The notes beneath the pieces are model-generated. The model was not told the origin of the DNA, ran no database searches, and was given only the letters and a program-made list of their open reading frames with translations. From assembly GCF_002354895.1 (NCBI RefSeq), contig NZ_CP023439.1:3844001-3908000 (forward strand): a DNA stretch of 64,000 bases, written 5' to 3'. How positions within the stretch are numbered: position 1 is the first letter of the stretch; the number at the start of each line of letters is the position of its first letter. The stretch comes from Thauera sp. K11 (lineage in GTDB: Bacteria > Pseudomonadota > Gammaproteobacteria > Burkholderiales > Rhodocyclaceae). Of this stretch, positions 1-8,374 are shown in pieces. Position numbers and translations under genes: made by a program.

Positions 1-646
1 GCGGGACACCCCCCGGCCTGGCGACAAGTGCGCCGTCGGCTTTAGTGCAGTTCTCGACGAATGCCTGCCGGTCGGACCGGATACGCTCCCAGACCCGTCC
101 GGCCTCCGCGAGCGAAAGCGGATTCGCGCAGCCATCGCCTGCCGGGGCGACCGGCGCGGAGTCCCTCGACGCGCGAGCGGCGACAGTGGCGGCCCGCGCA
201 GCCGTATCGACGACACCGCCGTATTTCACGAAGATCGCCTTGAGCTTGTCGAGGGAATAGGACGTCGGACGGTATCCGACCTGCGGCCCCGAAAAGATCC
301 CCGCATCATCGACATGCAGTTCGACGGACTGGATCGATCTGCGGCTCATGTCCCGGATGAGCTGGCCGAGGAATGCGACGTTCCGTTCGCCGACATACTT
401 TCTTCCGGCAGCCGCCTTCTGGCGAACCTCGCTCACGGTATGTCCATCGAGCCGGCGCTGGTCGCCGCCGTAGAGCACGATGAGCAATTGGACATCGTTC
501 AGAAAGCTCGCCTGCTCTGCCACCGTCATTCCCTGCATCACCCTCTGGAGGGAATCGGAGTCGCCGGACATGTTCAGCCGCTCCTCCCCGCATCCGGCCA
601 CCATGCAAACGAGTGCGAACGCGGCTACGATCGTCGATGATTTCAT
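1..646 (-). CDS. Putative lipoprotein of unknown function, cut by the window edge
   Basis: The reverse-strand frame opens with ATG at 646 and stays open to base 2, about 215 codons, so the C-terminus lies outside the window. It begins with a lipoprotein signal peptide: MKSS, a hydrophobic stretch, then lipobox VAGC with the lipidated Cys at residue 19. The mature part carries a helical segment (SLQRVMQGMTVAEQASFLND) of the kind seen in small uncharacterised periplasmic lipoproteins; a link to the DUF6694 type is only a guess. It starts four bases after the stop of the upstream cysteine-rich frame, so it is probably the last known member of a leftward operon. No function can be assigned. Confidence 0.7.
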   Translation of the reverse strand, partial: MKSSTIVAAFALVCMVAGCGEERLNMSGDSDSLQRVMQGMTVAEQASFLNDVQLLIVLYGGDQRRLDGHTVSEVRQKAAAGRKYVGERNVAFLGQLIRDMSRRSIQSVELHVDDAGIFSGPQVGYRPTSYSLDKLKAIFVKYGGVVDTAARAATVAARASRDSAPVAPAGDGCANPLSLAEAGRVWERIRSDRQAFVENCTKADGALVARPGGVP

Positions 647-650
647 ACGA

Positions 651-1062
651 TCAATTGCCGCGAACACGCTGAGGCAGCGTCTTCGGCATGGACTCGGAGA
701 GACCCTTTGGGAGTATTCCTGTCTTCATATCGAGAAGTTCGTCCCTGGAATATCCATCTTCGATTTCTCCGAAGACGCACGAGCAGGCTTTTCCGGATGC
801 GCCATCGAAGGTGCAGCCGTCCCCGCAACCGGATTCATCGCACTGACTCCCATGAAAGCGCAATCAATGCGACGACAGCGACGACCAATGCCGCGCCCAC
901 TATCTTTCCAGCCGAGGAAAACATGACGGCGGGCCGGACCCGCCCCTGTCCGGGCTCGTAGAAGAATCCCCTGTGCGCGCTATCGCCAGGGGGCCACGCA
1001 TGCAGCGCATACGGAAACCCGATCGACGGATATGCCGCAACGAACTGCTGCCGGGCGTTCAT
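651..1062 (-). pseudogene. Small membrane protein with Cys-rich C-terminal part, probably frameshifted
   Basis: An ATG at 1062 with a good Shine-Dalgarno (AGGGAG, 6-nt spacing) starts a 75-aa frame that ends at 835 straight after one transmembrane helix (IVGAALVVAVVALIALS). A second frame, 863 down to 651, overlaps it by 29 nt and encodes a cysteine-rich acidic segment (CDESGCGDGC, later ACSCVFGEIE). That frame has only a TTG right behind a TGA as possible start and no ribosome-binding site. The parts read naturally as one protein of about 137 residues: short cytoplasmic N-terminus, one membrane span, extracytoplasmic Cys-rich tail. This points to a real frameshift, a base-call error or recoding. 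Two separately translated overlapping genes are the less likely alternative. Function unknown. Confidence 0.5.
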
Positions 1063-1200
1063 GGATTCTCCCTCGTCATGATGACCATCACATCTTGTCC
1101 GATCGCTCATCCGCAATCGACCGCTTGTCTTCAGGGCATTGCAGCCACCGGAATCAGGACAGGCATGGTCTTTTTCCTTCGGTGCGAAGCGATGGATTGA

Positions 1201-1229
1201 AATATGCCTGCATATCTACATGTAGTCAA
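1201..1229 (-). promoter_or_regulatory. Promoter of the leftward envelope cluster with a palindromic operator candidate
   Basis: On the reverse strand TTGACT (1229-1224) and CATATT (1206-1201) are separated by 17 bp. A perfect 10-bp palindrome CTACATGTAG (1216-1225) lies in the spacer and touches the -35 element, a position where a bound protein would block polymerase. The region is AT-rich against its surroundings and lies between the divergent Xre regulator and the envelope genes. Promoter and palindrome are seen; operator function is inferred. Confidence 0.5.
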
Positions 1230-1279
1230 TATAAATACATCGACTATTAAACGACAAAGCGGCTGCTAGCGTTGTGCGC

Positions 1280-1666
1280 ATGCAGCCTTACCTTGAACGC
1301 GACGCCTTCAGTGCCCGCCTGCGCGAAGTTCTGGCGCGGACTGCGCCCGGTCTGGCTCGCCCCACCGCGCTGGCGCGGGAGTTCAACCGGCGCTATGCCG
1401 GCACGCCGGTGACGCTGCATGCGACCCGCAAGTGGCTGGAAGGCGAGGCGATCCCGGCGCAGGACAAGCTGCGCGTGCTCGCCGACTGGCTCGGCGTCAC
1501 CGCCGAGTGGCTGCGCTTCGGCCAAGGCACCGAGTTTTCCTGCTCCGAAGAACCGAGGCGGGAGTTCGACTACCAGTTGATGCGCGACATCGCCGCGCTC
1601 ACCGAGGCGCACCAGCAGGTGGTGCGGGATCTCGTCAAGTCGCTGCGGCAGGCGGAAACACGCTAG
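1280..1666 (+). CDS. Xre/Cro-CI-like helix-turn-helix regulator
   Basis: A protein of 128 residues from ATG 1280 (GTG 1274 is an alternative start). The N-terminal 75 residues have the layout of small lambda-repressor-like HTH proteins: LARPTALAREFNRRY, then HATRKWLEGEAIP as candidate recognition helix, then LRVLADWLGVTAEWL. The rest is helical and charged, possibly for dimerisation. It is transcribed away from the small envelope cluster, and the shared intergenic region holds the CTACATGTAG palindrome, so local auto- or cross-regulation is plausible. No ligand domain or phage gene is nearby. The fold is fairly sure; the target is inferred. Confidence 0.75.
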   Translation: MQPYLERDAFSARLREVLARTAPGLARPTALAREFNRRYAGTPVTLHATRKWLEGEAIPAQDKLRVLADWLGVTAEWLRFGQGTEFSCSEEPRREFDYQLMRDIAALTEAHQQVVRDLVKSLRQAETR

Positions 1667-1750
1667 GCGGAACGGGCCGGCGCCCTTCCCCCGCCCCCGG
1701 CTTTCCGGCTAAAGTCCGGCCTTTCCGCCGCCCCTCCCGCGCTCCCCACC

Positions 1751-3280
1751 GTGCGTCTCTTCCGCCTCGCCAAGATCGTCTCCGTCGGCCTGCGCTTCGG
1801 CCTCGATCGCATGATCCTCGACGCCGACTCCAGCGGCCGGCTGGCGCGGCTGTGGCACGTGGTGTTCTTCTGGCGCACCTTCGCCGAGCCGCGCGGCGCC
1901 CGGCTGCGGCGCGCACTCGAATCGCTCGGCCCGATCTTCGTCAAGTTCGGCCAGATGCTGTCCACGCGGCGCGACCTGCTGCCGCCCGACCTTGCCGACG
2001 AACTCGCGCTGCTGCAGGACCGCGTGCCGCCTTTCCCCACGGAACAGGCGCTCGCGCTGCTGGAAGACTTCTACGGCAGGCCGGTCGACGCGGTGTTCAA
2101 CAACTTCGAGCGCACGCCGGTGGCCTCGGCCTCGGTCGCGCAGGTCCATTTCGCCGAGCTGCCGGACGGCACCGAAGTCGCCGTCAAGGTGCTGCGCCCG
2201 GGCATCGAGCGCGTCATCGAGCACGACCTGGCGCTGCTGGAGGTTGCCGCCGCCGTGCTCGAGAAGCTCTGGCCGGAAGGCCGCCGGCTCAAGCCGCGCG
2301 AAGTGGTCGCCGAGTTCAGCAAGTACCTGCACGACGAACTCGACCTGATGCGCGAGGCGTCCAACTGCTCGCAGTTGCGGCGCAACTTCACCGATTCGAA
2401 GCTGCTCATCGTGCCCGAGGTCTATTGGGACTGGTGCGGCGGCAAGGTCATGGTGATGGAGCGCATGTACGGCGTGCCCATCTCCCAGACCAGCGCGCTG
2501 CGCGCGCAGGGCACCGACCTCGCGGCGTTGTCGCGCGCCGGCGTCGAGATCTTCTTCACCCAGGTGTTCCGCGACGGCTTCTTCCACGCCGACATGCATC
2601 CGGGCAACATCTTCGTGCATGGCGACGGGCGCTACATCGCGCTCGACTTCGGCATCATGGGCACGCTCGACGAGGTGGACAAGAACTACCTGGCGCAGAA
2701 CTTCCTGGCCTTCTTCAAGCGCGACTACAAACGCGTGGCGATGGCCCACATCGAGGCCGGCTGGGTACCGCCGCACACCCGGGTCGACGAGTTCGAGTCG
2801 GCGATCCGCACCGTGTGCGAGCCGATCTTCGACCGCCCGCTGAAGGAGATCTCCTTCGGCAAGACGCTGCTGCGTCTGTTCCAGACCGCGCGCCGCTTCG
2901 AAATGGAAGTGCAGCCGCAACTCGTGCTGCTGCAGAAGACGCTGCTCAACATCGAGGGCCTGGGCCGCCAGCTCGACCCCGACCTCGACCTGTGGAAGAC
3001 CGCCAAGCCCTTCCTCGAACGCTGGATGGACGAGCGCATGGGCTGGCGCGCACTGGTCCGCGGCGTCAGGGAAGAAGCGCCCAACTGGGCCGGCACGCTG
3101 CCGCAATTGCCGCGGCTGGTGCACGAGGCGCTGGCCGGCTCCACCCGGCACAAGGCCGCGCAGCAGGACCGCCTGGCCGACATGGCCGCGGTGCAGCGGC
3201 GGCAGGGCCGGATGCTGGCGGTGGTCGGGCTGCTCGCCGCCGGCCTGCTGGCATTGGAGATCCATCGGCTGCTGGGCTGA
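1751..3280 (+). CDS. ubiB: UbiB, ABC1-family ATPase/kinase-like ubiquinone biosynthesis protein
   Basis: A 509-residue protein from GTG 1751. It has the ABC1/UbiB signatures: the KxGQ motif (KFGQ, residues 65-68) before STRRDLLP, the alanine-rich loop ASASVAQVH that replaces the kinase glycine loop, the lysine strand VAVKVLRPG, the catalytic loop FHADMHPGN and the metal motif LDFGIMG. A hydrophobic C-terminal segment (about 487-505) anchors it to the inner membrane. Known family role: ATPase that helps extract or present lipophilic Q intermediates to the Ubi enzymes. The downstream ubiUVT operon is the anaerobic side of the same pathway, though ubiE and ubiJ, often beside ubiB, are absent here. 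Confidence 0.93.
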   Translation: MRLFRLAKIVSVGLRFGLDRMILDADSSGRLARLWHVVFFWRTFAEPRGARLRRALESLGPIFVKFGQMLSTRRDLLPPDLADELALLQDRVPPFPTEQALALLEDFYGRPVDAVFNNFERTPVASASVAQVHFAELPDGTEVAVKVLRPGIERVIEHDLALLEVAAAVLEKLWPEGRRLKPREVVAEFSKYLHDELDLMREASNCSQLRRNFTDSKLLIVPEVYWDWCGGKVMVMERMYGVPISQTSALRAQGTDLAALSRAGVEIFFTQVFRDGFFHADMHPGNIFVHGDGRYIALDFGIMGTLDEVDKNYLAQNFLAFFKRDYKRVAMAHIEAGWVPPHTRVDEFESAIRTVCEPIFDRPLKEISFGKTLLRLFQTARRFEMEVQPQLVLLQKTLLNIEGLGRQLDPDLDLWKTAKPFLERWMDERMGWRALVRGVREEAPNWAGTLPQLPRLVHEALAGSTRHKAAQQDRLADMAAVQRRQGRMLAVVGLLAAGLLALEIHRLLG

Positions 3281-3404
3281 GCCGGCCGCGGCGCCCGAAC
3301 CGGAACGCGGGCGCCGCGCGCTGAACGATTCACGCCGCCGCTCATCCAATCCGCAAGACCGGCGCCCGCGCCGCCGGCCGGCGAAACGGAACCAGAGGTG
3401 TGCC

Positions 3405-5540
3405 ATGACGCTTGCTGCCCACGTGCCTTCGGGCCCCCACAGCCTGCTCAAGATCATCGGCGCCGGCTCGGCGCTCGGTGCACCGCATCCCGGTTCCGCC
3501 GCCGGCCCCGACGCCCTGGAGGCGAGCGGCCTCGTCGAGCGCCTGCAGGGGCTCGGCATCGCGGCGGAATGGCTGGAAACGCTGAAGCCGCTCGCGGCCC
3601 CGCCCGACGGTACCGACATGGCAGGGCGCCTGGCGGCCAATGCGGAGTTCGCGCGCAGGCTGGCCGACCACCTCGCCGCGCTGGACCCGGGCTCCTTCCC
3701 GCTGGTGCTGGGCGGCGACCATGCGGTCGCGGTCGGCACCTGGCGCGGCTTGGCGCGGCGCGCGGGCGGCGCTCCGGGCCTGGTCTGGATCGACGCCCAC
3801 CTCGACAGCCATACCGCCGGCACCACCCATTCCGGCAACATCCACGGCATGCCGCTGGCCGCGCTGCTGGGCGAAGGGGACCCTGCGCTCGCCGGCATCC
3901 CGGGGCCGCGGCTGGACCCGGCGCGGACCTGCATCGTCGGCGCACGTGCCTGGGAGCCGGAGGAGCGCGCCCGGCTGGACCGCCTGGGCGTACGCATCTT
4001 CGACATGCAGCAGGTGCGCGAGCGCGGGCTGGCGGCGGTGTTCCTCGACGCGCTGGCGATCGCGCGCAGCGGCACCGGCAGGGAAGGCGGCTTCGGCGTC
4101 AGCATCGACCTGGATGCCCTCGACCCGCAGGCGCTGCCGGCGGTGACCTGCCCCGAGGCGGGGGGCATCGATCCGCAGGCGCTCGCCGACCTGCTGCTGA
4201 CCCTGCGCGGCTGCGGCGACTTCATCGGGCTGGAGATCGTCGAGTACCGCCCGGACCTCGATCCGCAGGGCGACGGCGCCCGCTGGGTGGCGGAGTTCGC
4301 CGGCGCCGCGCTGGGCCCGGGGTCCTACCGGCTGCGCGAGAAGGAGCGCCACTACGGCGCGTCCAACTATGCGCCGCTGCCGGCCGTATTCCATCGCGGC
4401 GAAGGCGTGTGGCTGTGGGACGTCGAGGGGCGGCGCTACCTCGACATGATGAGCGCCTATTCGGCGGTCGGCTTCGGCCACGCCAATCCGCGCCTGCTGC
4501 GGGCCCTGACCGACCAGGCGCGGCGCCTGGCGCTGACCTCGCGGGCGTTCTCCAGCGACCGCCTGCCGGTGTTGTTCGAGCGCCTGTCGGCCACCTTCGG
4601 CTACGAGCGGGCGCTGCCGGTGAATACCGGCCTCGAGGCGGTGGAAACGGCACTCAAGGCCGCGCGCAAGTGGGGCTACAAGGTCAAGGGCATCGCGCCG
4701 GATCGGGCCGGGATCATCGCCTGCGACAACAACTTCCACGGCCGCTCGATCGCCATCGTCGGCATGTCGTCGAACGAGCACTACCGCGACGGCTTCGGGC
4801 CCTTCCCGCCCGGCCTCGAGCGCATCCCCTACGGCGACGCGCAGGCGCTGGAGGCGGCGATCACCCCCGACACGGCCGCCTTCCTCGTCGAGCCGATCCA
4901 GGGCGAGGGCGGCATCGTCGTGCCGCCGGCCGGCTACCTGCGCCGCTGCGCGGAAATCTGCGCCCGCCACGGCGTGCTGCTGATCGCCGACGAGGTGCAG
5001 ACCGGCCTCGCCCGCACCGGCCGCCTGCTGGCCTGCGACCACGAGGGCGTGCGCCCGGACGGCGTGATCCTCGGCAAGGCGCTGGGCGGCGGCCTGCTGC
5101 CTGTGTCGGCCTTCCTCGCCGACCGCAAGGTGATGGACGTCTTCCACCCCGGCGACCACGGCTCGACCTTCGGCGGCAACCCGCTGGGCGCGGCGGTGGC
5201 GACCGAGGTGCTGGCGCTGCTGGCCGAGACCCGCATCTGGGAACGCGTCGACCGGCTCGGCGAGCAGTTCCTCGCCCGGCTGCGCGCGGCGAGGCTGCCG
5301 GGCGTGATCGAGGTGCGCGGGCGCGGGCTGCTGATCGGCGTCGTGCTCGACCCCGCGATCAGCGCCGCGCGGGTGGCCGAGCATCTGCTGGCGCGCGGCA
5401 TCGCCACGCGCGACACCAACGGCAACGTGGTCCGGCTGGCGCCGCCGCTGATCGTCGACGAGGCGGAGCTGGATCTGGCCTTCGACGCGCTGTCCGGCGT
5501 GCTCGCACAACCGGCCAGGACGGCCGAAGCGATGCACTGA
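3405..5540 (+). CDS. Arginase / ornithine aminotransferase fusion protein
   Basis: One uninterrupted 711-residue frame joins two complete enzymes. Residues 1 to about 305 are an arginase of the ureohydrolase fold with the Mn-binding set: H106 in GGDHAV, D130/H132/D134 in IDAHLD, D235/D237 in SIDLDALDP, and the substrate loop SGNIHGMP. Residues from about 306 are a class III PLP aminotransferase of the ornithine type (VNTGLEAVETALK, NNFHGR, LLIADEVQTG, Schiff-base lysine K558 in GKALGGG). Together they would convert arginine to urea plus ornithine, then ornithine plus 2-oxoglutarate to glutamate semialdehyde plus glutamate, two consecutive catabolic steps. There is no stop, frameshift or internal start with a clear ribosome-binding site at the junction. 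ATG 3405 follows AGAGGTG. The next gene is a symporter. Confidence 0.92.
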   Translation: MTLAAHVPSGPHSLLKIIGAGSALGAPHPGSAAGPDALEASGLVERLQGLGIAAEWLETLKPLAAPPDGTDMAGRLAANAEFARRLADHLAALDPGSFPLVLGGDHAVAVGTWRGLARRAGGAPGLVWIDAHLDSHTAGTTHSGNIHGMPLAALLGEGDPALAGIPGPRLDPARTCIVGARAWEPEERARLDRLGVRIFDMQQVRERGLAAVFLDALAIARSGTGREGGFGVSIDLDALDPQALPAVTCPEAGGIDPQALADLLLTLRGCGDFIGLEIVEYRPDLDPQGDGARWVAEFAGAALGPGSYRLREKERHYGASNYAPLPAVFHRGEGVWLWDVEGRRYLDMMSAYSAVGFGHANPRLLRALTDQARRLALTSRAFSSDRLPVLFERLSATFGYERALPVNTGLEAVETALKAARKWGYKVKGIAPDRAGIIACDNNFHGRSIAIVGMSSNEHYRDGFGPFPPGLERIPYGDAQALEAAITPDTAAFLVEPIQGEGGIVVPPAGYLRRCAEICARHGVLLIADEVQTGLARTGRLLACDHEGVRPDGVILGKALGGGLLPVSAFLADRKVMDVFHPGDHGSTFGGNPLGAAVATEVLALLAETRIWERVDRLGEQFLARLRAARLPGVIEVRGRGLLIGVVLDPAISAARVAEHLLARGIATRDTNGNVVRLAPPLIVDEAELDLAFDALSGVLAQPARTAEAMH

Positions 5541-5617
5541 AACGGGGCATCCGCCCGCCGGCGACGCACGGCGCGACAGGCCGCGCGCACTCCCTGCAGC
5601 CACACTTCGGAAACTCT

Positions 5618-5646
5618 TTTCCGGCGCGGGACGATGCGGCTATATT
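5618..5646 (+). promoter_or_regulatory. Possible sigma70 promoter for the symporter gene
   Basis: TATATT (5641-5646) is a good -10; TTTCCG (5618-5623) sits 17 bp upstream as a weak -35. It lies in the 208-bp gap after the arginase fusion and would give a leader of about 95 nt. The rest of the gap shows nothing else convincing. Confidence 0.4.
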
Positions 5647-5748
5647 CGCGCCCTGCGGCTGTGTGGCAAGGCGGTCGCGAGATCCATGGGCGGCGATCGA
5701 AGCCGCCCTCTTTCTGGCCCCTGCGTCTGCCCAAGGACTGCCCACGCC

Positions 5749-7209
5749 ATGTTGATCGGCTTCGTCATCGCCTATCTCCTCGTCTCCATCGGCGTCGGCC
5801 TCTATGCGGCCACGCGGGTGAAGAACTCCACCGACTACGTCGCCGCCGGCCGCCACCTGCCGCTGTACATCGTCACCGCGACGGTATTCGCCACCTGGTT
5901 CGGTTCGGAAACCGTGCTCGGCATCTCGGCCACCTTCATCGACGAGGGCCTGCGCGGCCTGTGGTCCGACCCCTTCGGCGCGTCGCTGTGCCTGATCCTG
6001 GTCGGCCTGTTCTTCGCCCGCCCGCTGTACCGCATGAACCTGCTGACGCTGGGCGACTACTACCGCATCCGCTACGGCCGCACGGTCGAGGTGCTGTGCT
6101 CGATCGCGATCGTGATCTCCTACCTCGGCTGGGTGTCGGCGCAGATCACCGCCCTCGGGCTGGTGTTCAACATCCTGTCCGACGGCGCCATCTCGAACAA
6201 CGCCGGGATGCTGCTCGGCGCCGGCATCGTGCTGGTGTATACGCTGTTCGGCGGCATGTGGTCGGTGGCGCTGACCGACTTCATGCAGATGATCATCATC
6301 GTCATCGGCCTGCTGTACATCGCCTGGCTGGTCGGCGGCATGGCGGGCGGCGTGGAGGCGGTGGTGAGCCACGCCGGCGAGGCCGGCAAGCTCAACTTCC
6401 TGCCGGCGCTGGACCCGAAGGACATCGTCGCCTTCCTCGCCGGCATCCTGACCATGGGCTTCGGTTCGATCCCGCAGCAGGACGTGTTCCAGCGCGTGAA
6501 CTCGGCGCGCAACGAGCACGCCGCCGTCGCCGGCACGCTGCTCGGCGGCACCGGCTACTTCCTGTTCGCCTTCGTGCCGCTGTTCATCGCCTATTCGGCC
6601 ACGCTGATCGACCCGGCGCTGGTCGCCAGCTACCAGGAGAGCGACAGCCAGCAGATCCTGCCGCAGCTCATCCTGCAGCACACGCCGCTGTTCGCGCAGG
6701 TGATGTTCTTCGGCGCACTGCTGTCGGCGATCATGAGCACCGCCTCGGGCACGCTGCTGGCGCCCTCGGTCACGTTCTCCGAGAACATCCTGCGCAGCAC
6801 CTTCCGCCGCATGACCGACCACCAGTTCCTGTGGATGACGCGCCTCGTCGTGGTTTGCTTCTCGCTGCTGGTGACCTGGTACGCCACGCATACCAGCGAG
6901 AGCATCCACGGCATGGTCGAGAATGCCTACAAGGTGACGCTGGCCACCGCCTTCGTGCCGCTCGCCTTCGGCCTGTACTGGAAGCGCGCCACCACGCAGG
7001 GCGCACTGGCGTCCATCTTCATCGGCCTGGTGGTGTGGGTGGTGCTCGAGATCCTGGTACCCGAAGCGGACGTGCCGCCGCACTTCGCCGGCATGCTCGC
7101 AGGCATCGTGGCGATGGTGCTCGGCTCGCTGCTGCCGCAGAAGCTCGCCCGCCCCAGCCACGGCCACACCGCCCACCTGCAGATCCAGCCGCAGCACCCG
7201 GGACACTGA
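5749..7209 (+). CDS. Sodium:solute symporter (SSS family)
   Basis: A 486-residue polytopic membrane protein with about 13 hydrophobic segments. It opens with the family pattern: a first helix MLIGFVIAYLLVSIGVGLYA, then the loop KNSTDYVAAGRHLP and the strongly conserved second segment ATWFGSETVLG. A further family stretch is GFGSIPQQDVFQRV near residue 245. SSS proteins import organic solutes such as proline, pantothenate or sugars with Na+. Its place after the arginase/ornithine aminotransferase suggests an amino-acid substrate such as arginine, ornithine or proline, but that is context only. It has its own candidate promoter, and ubiU follows 96 bp downstream under a separate one. Confidence 0.85.
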   Translation: MLIGFVIAYLLVSIGVGLYAATRVKNSTDYVAAGRHLPLYIVTATVFATWFGSETVLGISATFIDEGLRGLWSDPFGASLCLILVGLFFARPLYRMNLLTLGDYYRIRYGRTVEVLCSIAIVISYLGWVSAQITALGLVFNILSDGAISNNAGMLLGAGIVLVYTLFGGMWSVALTDFMQMIIIVIGLLYIAWLVGGMAGGVEAVVSHAGEAGKLNFLPALDPKDIVAFLAGILTMGFGSIPQQDVFQRVNSARNEHAAVAGTLLGGTGYFLFAFVPLFIAYSATLIDPALVASYQESDSQQILPQLILQHTPLFAQVMFFGALLSAIMSTASGTLLAPSVTFSENILRSTFRRMTDHQFLWMTRLVVVCFSLLVTWYATHTSESIHGMVENAYKVTLATAFVPLAFGLYWKRATTQGALASIFIGLVVWVVLEILVPEADVPPHFAGMLAGIVAMVLGSLLPQKLARPSHGHTAHLQIQPQHPGH

Positions 7210-7221
7210 TCGCGGTCCGGA

Positions 7222-7259
7222 CCGCCACCGGCTTTGACAGGTGTCAAAGCCGGTGGCGG
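7222..7259. promoter_or_regulatory. Perfect 38-bp dyad with Crp/FNR-type core upstream of ubiU
   Basis: Two perfectly complementary 18-base arms (7222-7239 and 7242-7259) flank a GG centre. The core TTGACAGGTGTCAA has the spacing of Crp/FNR-superfamily sites (FNR: TTGAT-N4-ATCAA), here with TTGAC half-sites. The axis is at 7240.5, exactly 41.5 bp before the start point predicted from the -10 at 7270-7275, as in class II FNR activation. There is no T-run behind it, which argues against a terminator. Known: E. coli ubiUV is activated by Fnr without oxygen. The dyad is seen; the identity of the protein (FNR, ANR or DNR type) is inferred. Confidence 0.75.
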
Positions 7260-7269
7260 AGCGCTCGGC

Positions 7270-7275
7270 TATTCT
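7270..7275 (+). promoter_or_regulatory. -10 element of the ubiUVT promoter
   Basis: TATTCT at 7270-7275, start point predicted near 7282, 24 bases before the ubiU ATG. No -35 match is visible; the dyad occupies that position, as expected for an activator-dependent class II promoter. Confidence 0.6.
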
Positions 7276-7305
7276 CGCCGCCTGCCCAGCACTCGGCGGG
7301 AATAC

Positions 7306-8310
7306 ATGAACCGGATCGAACTCGTCTGCCCCGCGGGAAGCCTGCCCGCCCTCAAGACGGCCGTGGACCAGGGCGCCGACTGCGTCTATCTCGGCTTCAA
7401 GGACGCCACCAACGCGCGCAACTTCAGCGGCCTCAACTTCGAGCCGGCGCAGGTGCGCGAAGGCATCGCCTACGCCCATGCGCGCGGCCGCAAGGTCCTG
7501 CTGGCGCTCAACACCTATCCGCAGGCGGCGAACTGGCCGTCGTGGACGGCGGCGATCGACCGCGCCGCCGACTTCGGCGTCGACGCGGTGATCCTCGCCG
7601 ATCCCGGCCTGATGGCCTATGCGGCGAAGACCCACCCCGGCCTGCGCCTGCATCTGTCGGTGCAGGGCTCGGCCACCAGCTACGAGGCGATCGACTTCTA
7701 CCGCGAGCGCTTCGGCATCCAGCGCGCGGTGCTGCCGCGGGTGCTGTCGCTGGCCCAGGTCGAGCACGTCGTCGCCAACACCGCGGCGGAGATCGAGGTG
7801 TTCGGCTTCGGCGGCCTGTGCGTCATGGTGGAAGGCCGCTGCGCCCTGTCGGCCTACGCCACCGGCGAATCCCCCAACTGCAACGGCGCCTGCTCGCCGG
7901 GCCGGCACGTGCGCTGGGAAGACACGCCGCGCGGCATGGAGACGCGCCTGAACGGCATCCTGATCGACCGCTTCGCCGACGGCGAGCGCGCCGGCTACCC
8001 GACGCTGTGCAAGGGCCGCTTCGAGGTCAACGACGAGACCTACTACGCGCTGGAAGAACCCACCAGCCTCAACACCCTGGAACTGCTGCCCGAGCTGGCC
8101 CGCATCGGCATCCGCGCGATCAAGATCGAGGGCCGCCAGCGCAGCCCCGCCTACGTCGCCCAGGTGACGAAGGTGTGGCGCGCGGCGCTGGACCGGCTGC
8201 ACGCGGCGCCGGACGCCTTCCAGGTGGCGCCGGCGTGGATGGCCGAGCTGAACAAGGTGTCCGAAGGCCAGAGCCACACGCTGGGCGCCTACTACCGGCC
8301 GTGGAAGTGA
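7306..8310 (+). CDS. ubiU: UbiU, U32-family protein for O2-independent ubiquinone hydroxylation
   Basis: A 334-residue U32 peptidase-like protein from ATG 7306. The start [20 protein letters not shown] and the segment [14 protein letters not shown] are typical of UbiU/YhbU. Cysteines C172, C179, C196 and C235 reproduce exactly the 7-17-39 spacing of the [4Fe-4S] ligands of E. coli UbiU (169, 176, 193, 232). UbiU forms a heterodimer with UbiV; known role: hydroxylation of Q precursors without oxygen, with prephenate as oxygen donor. It is first in the operon ubiU-ubiV-ubiT, behind the Crp/FNR-type dyad, so expression is probably anaerobic or microaerobic. It acts in the cytoplasm. Confidence 0.95.
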   Translation: MNRIELVCPAGSLPALKTAVDQGADCVYLGFKDATNARNFSGLNFEPAQVREGIAYAHARGRKVLLALNTYPQAANWPSWTAAIDRAADFGVDAVILADPGLMAYAAKTHPGLRLHLSVQGSATSYEAIDFYRERFGIQRAVLPRVLSLAQVEHVVANTAAEIEVFGFGGLCVMVEGRCALSAYATGESPNCNGACSPGRHVRWEDTPRGMETRLNGILIDRFADGERAGYPTLCKGRFEVNDETYYALEEPTSLNTLELLPELARIGIRAIKIEGRQRSPAYVAQVTKVWRAALDRLHAAPDAFQVAPAWMAELNKVSEGQSHTLGAYYRPWK

Positions 8311-8374
8311 GCCCGGCCGGAAATGCCGGCGCCTGCCGTGGTCACGCCGCCCCCTCTTGCTTGAGATTCTTGCG

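Noticed and set aside
7222..7259. The ubiU dyad as a transcription terminator for the symporter
   Set aside because: The stem is followed by GGAGCGCTCGG, without a T-run on either strand, while the core and its distance to the -10 fit an activator site.
5359..8277. A 972-codon reverse-strand frame and a similar long + frame (5634-8378) over the symporter and ubiU
   Set aside because: Both are shadows of the well-supported arginase fusion, symporter and ubiU genes; composition is Arg/His-rich without any domain.
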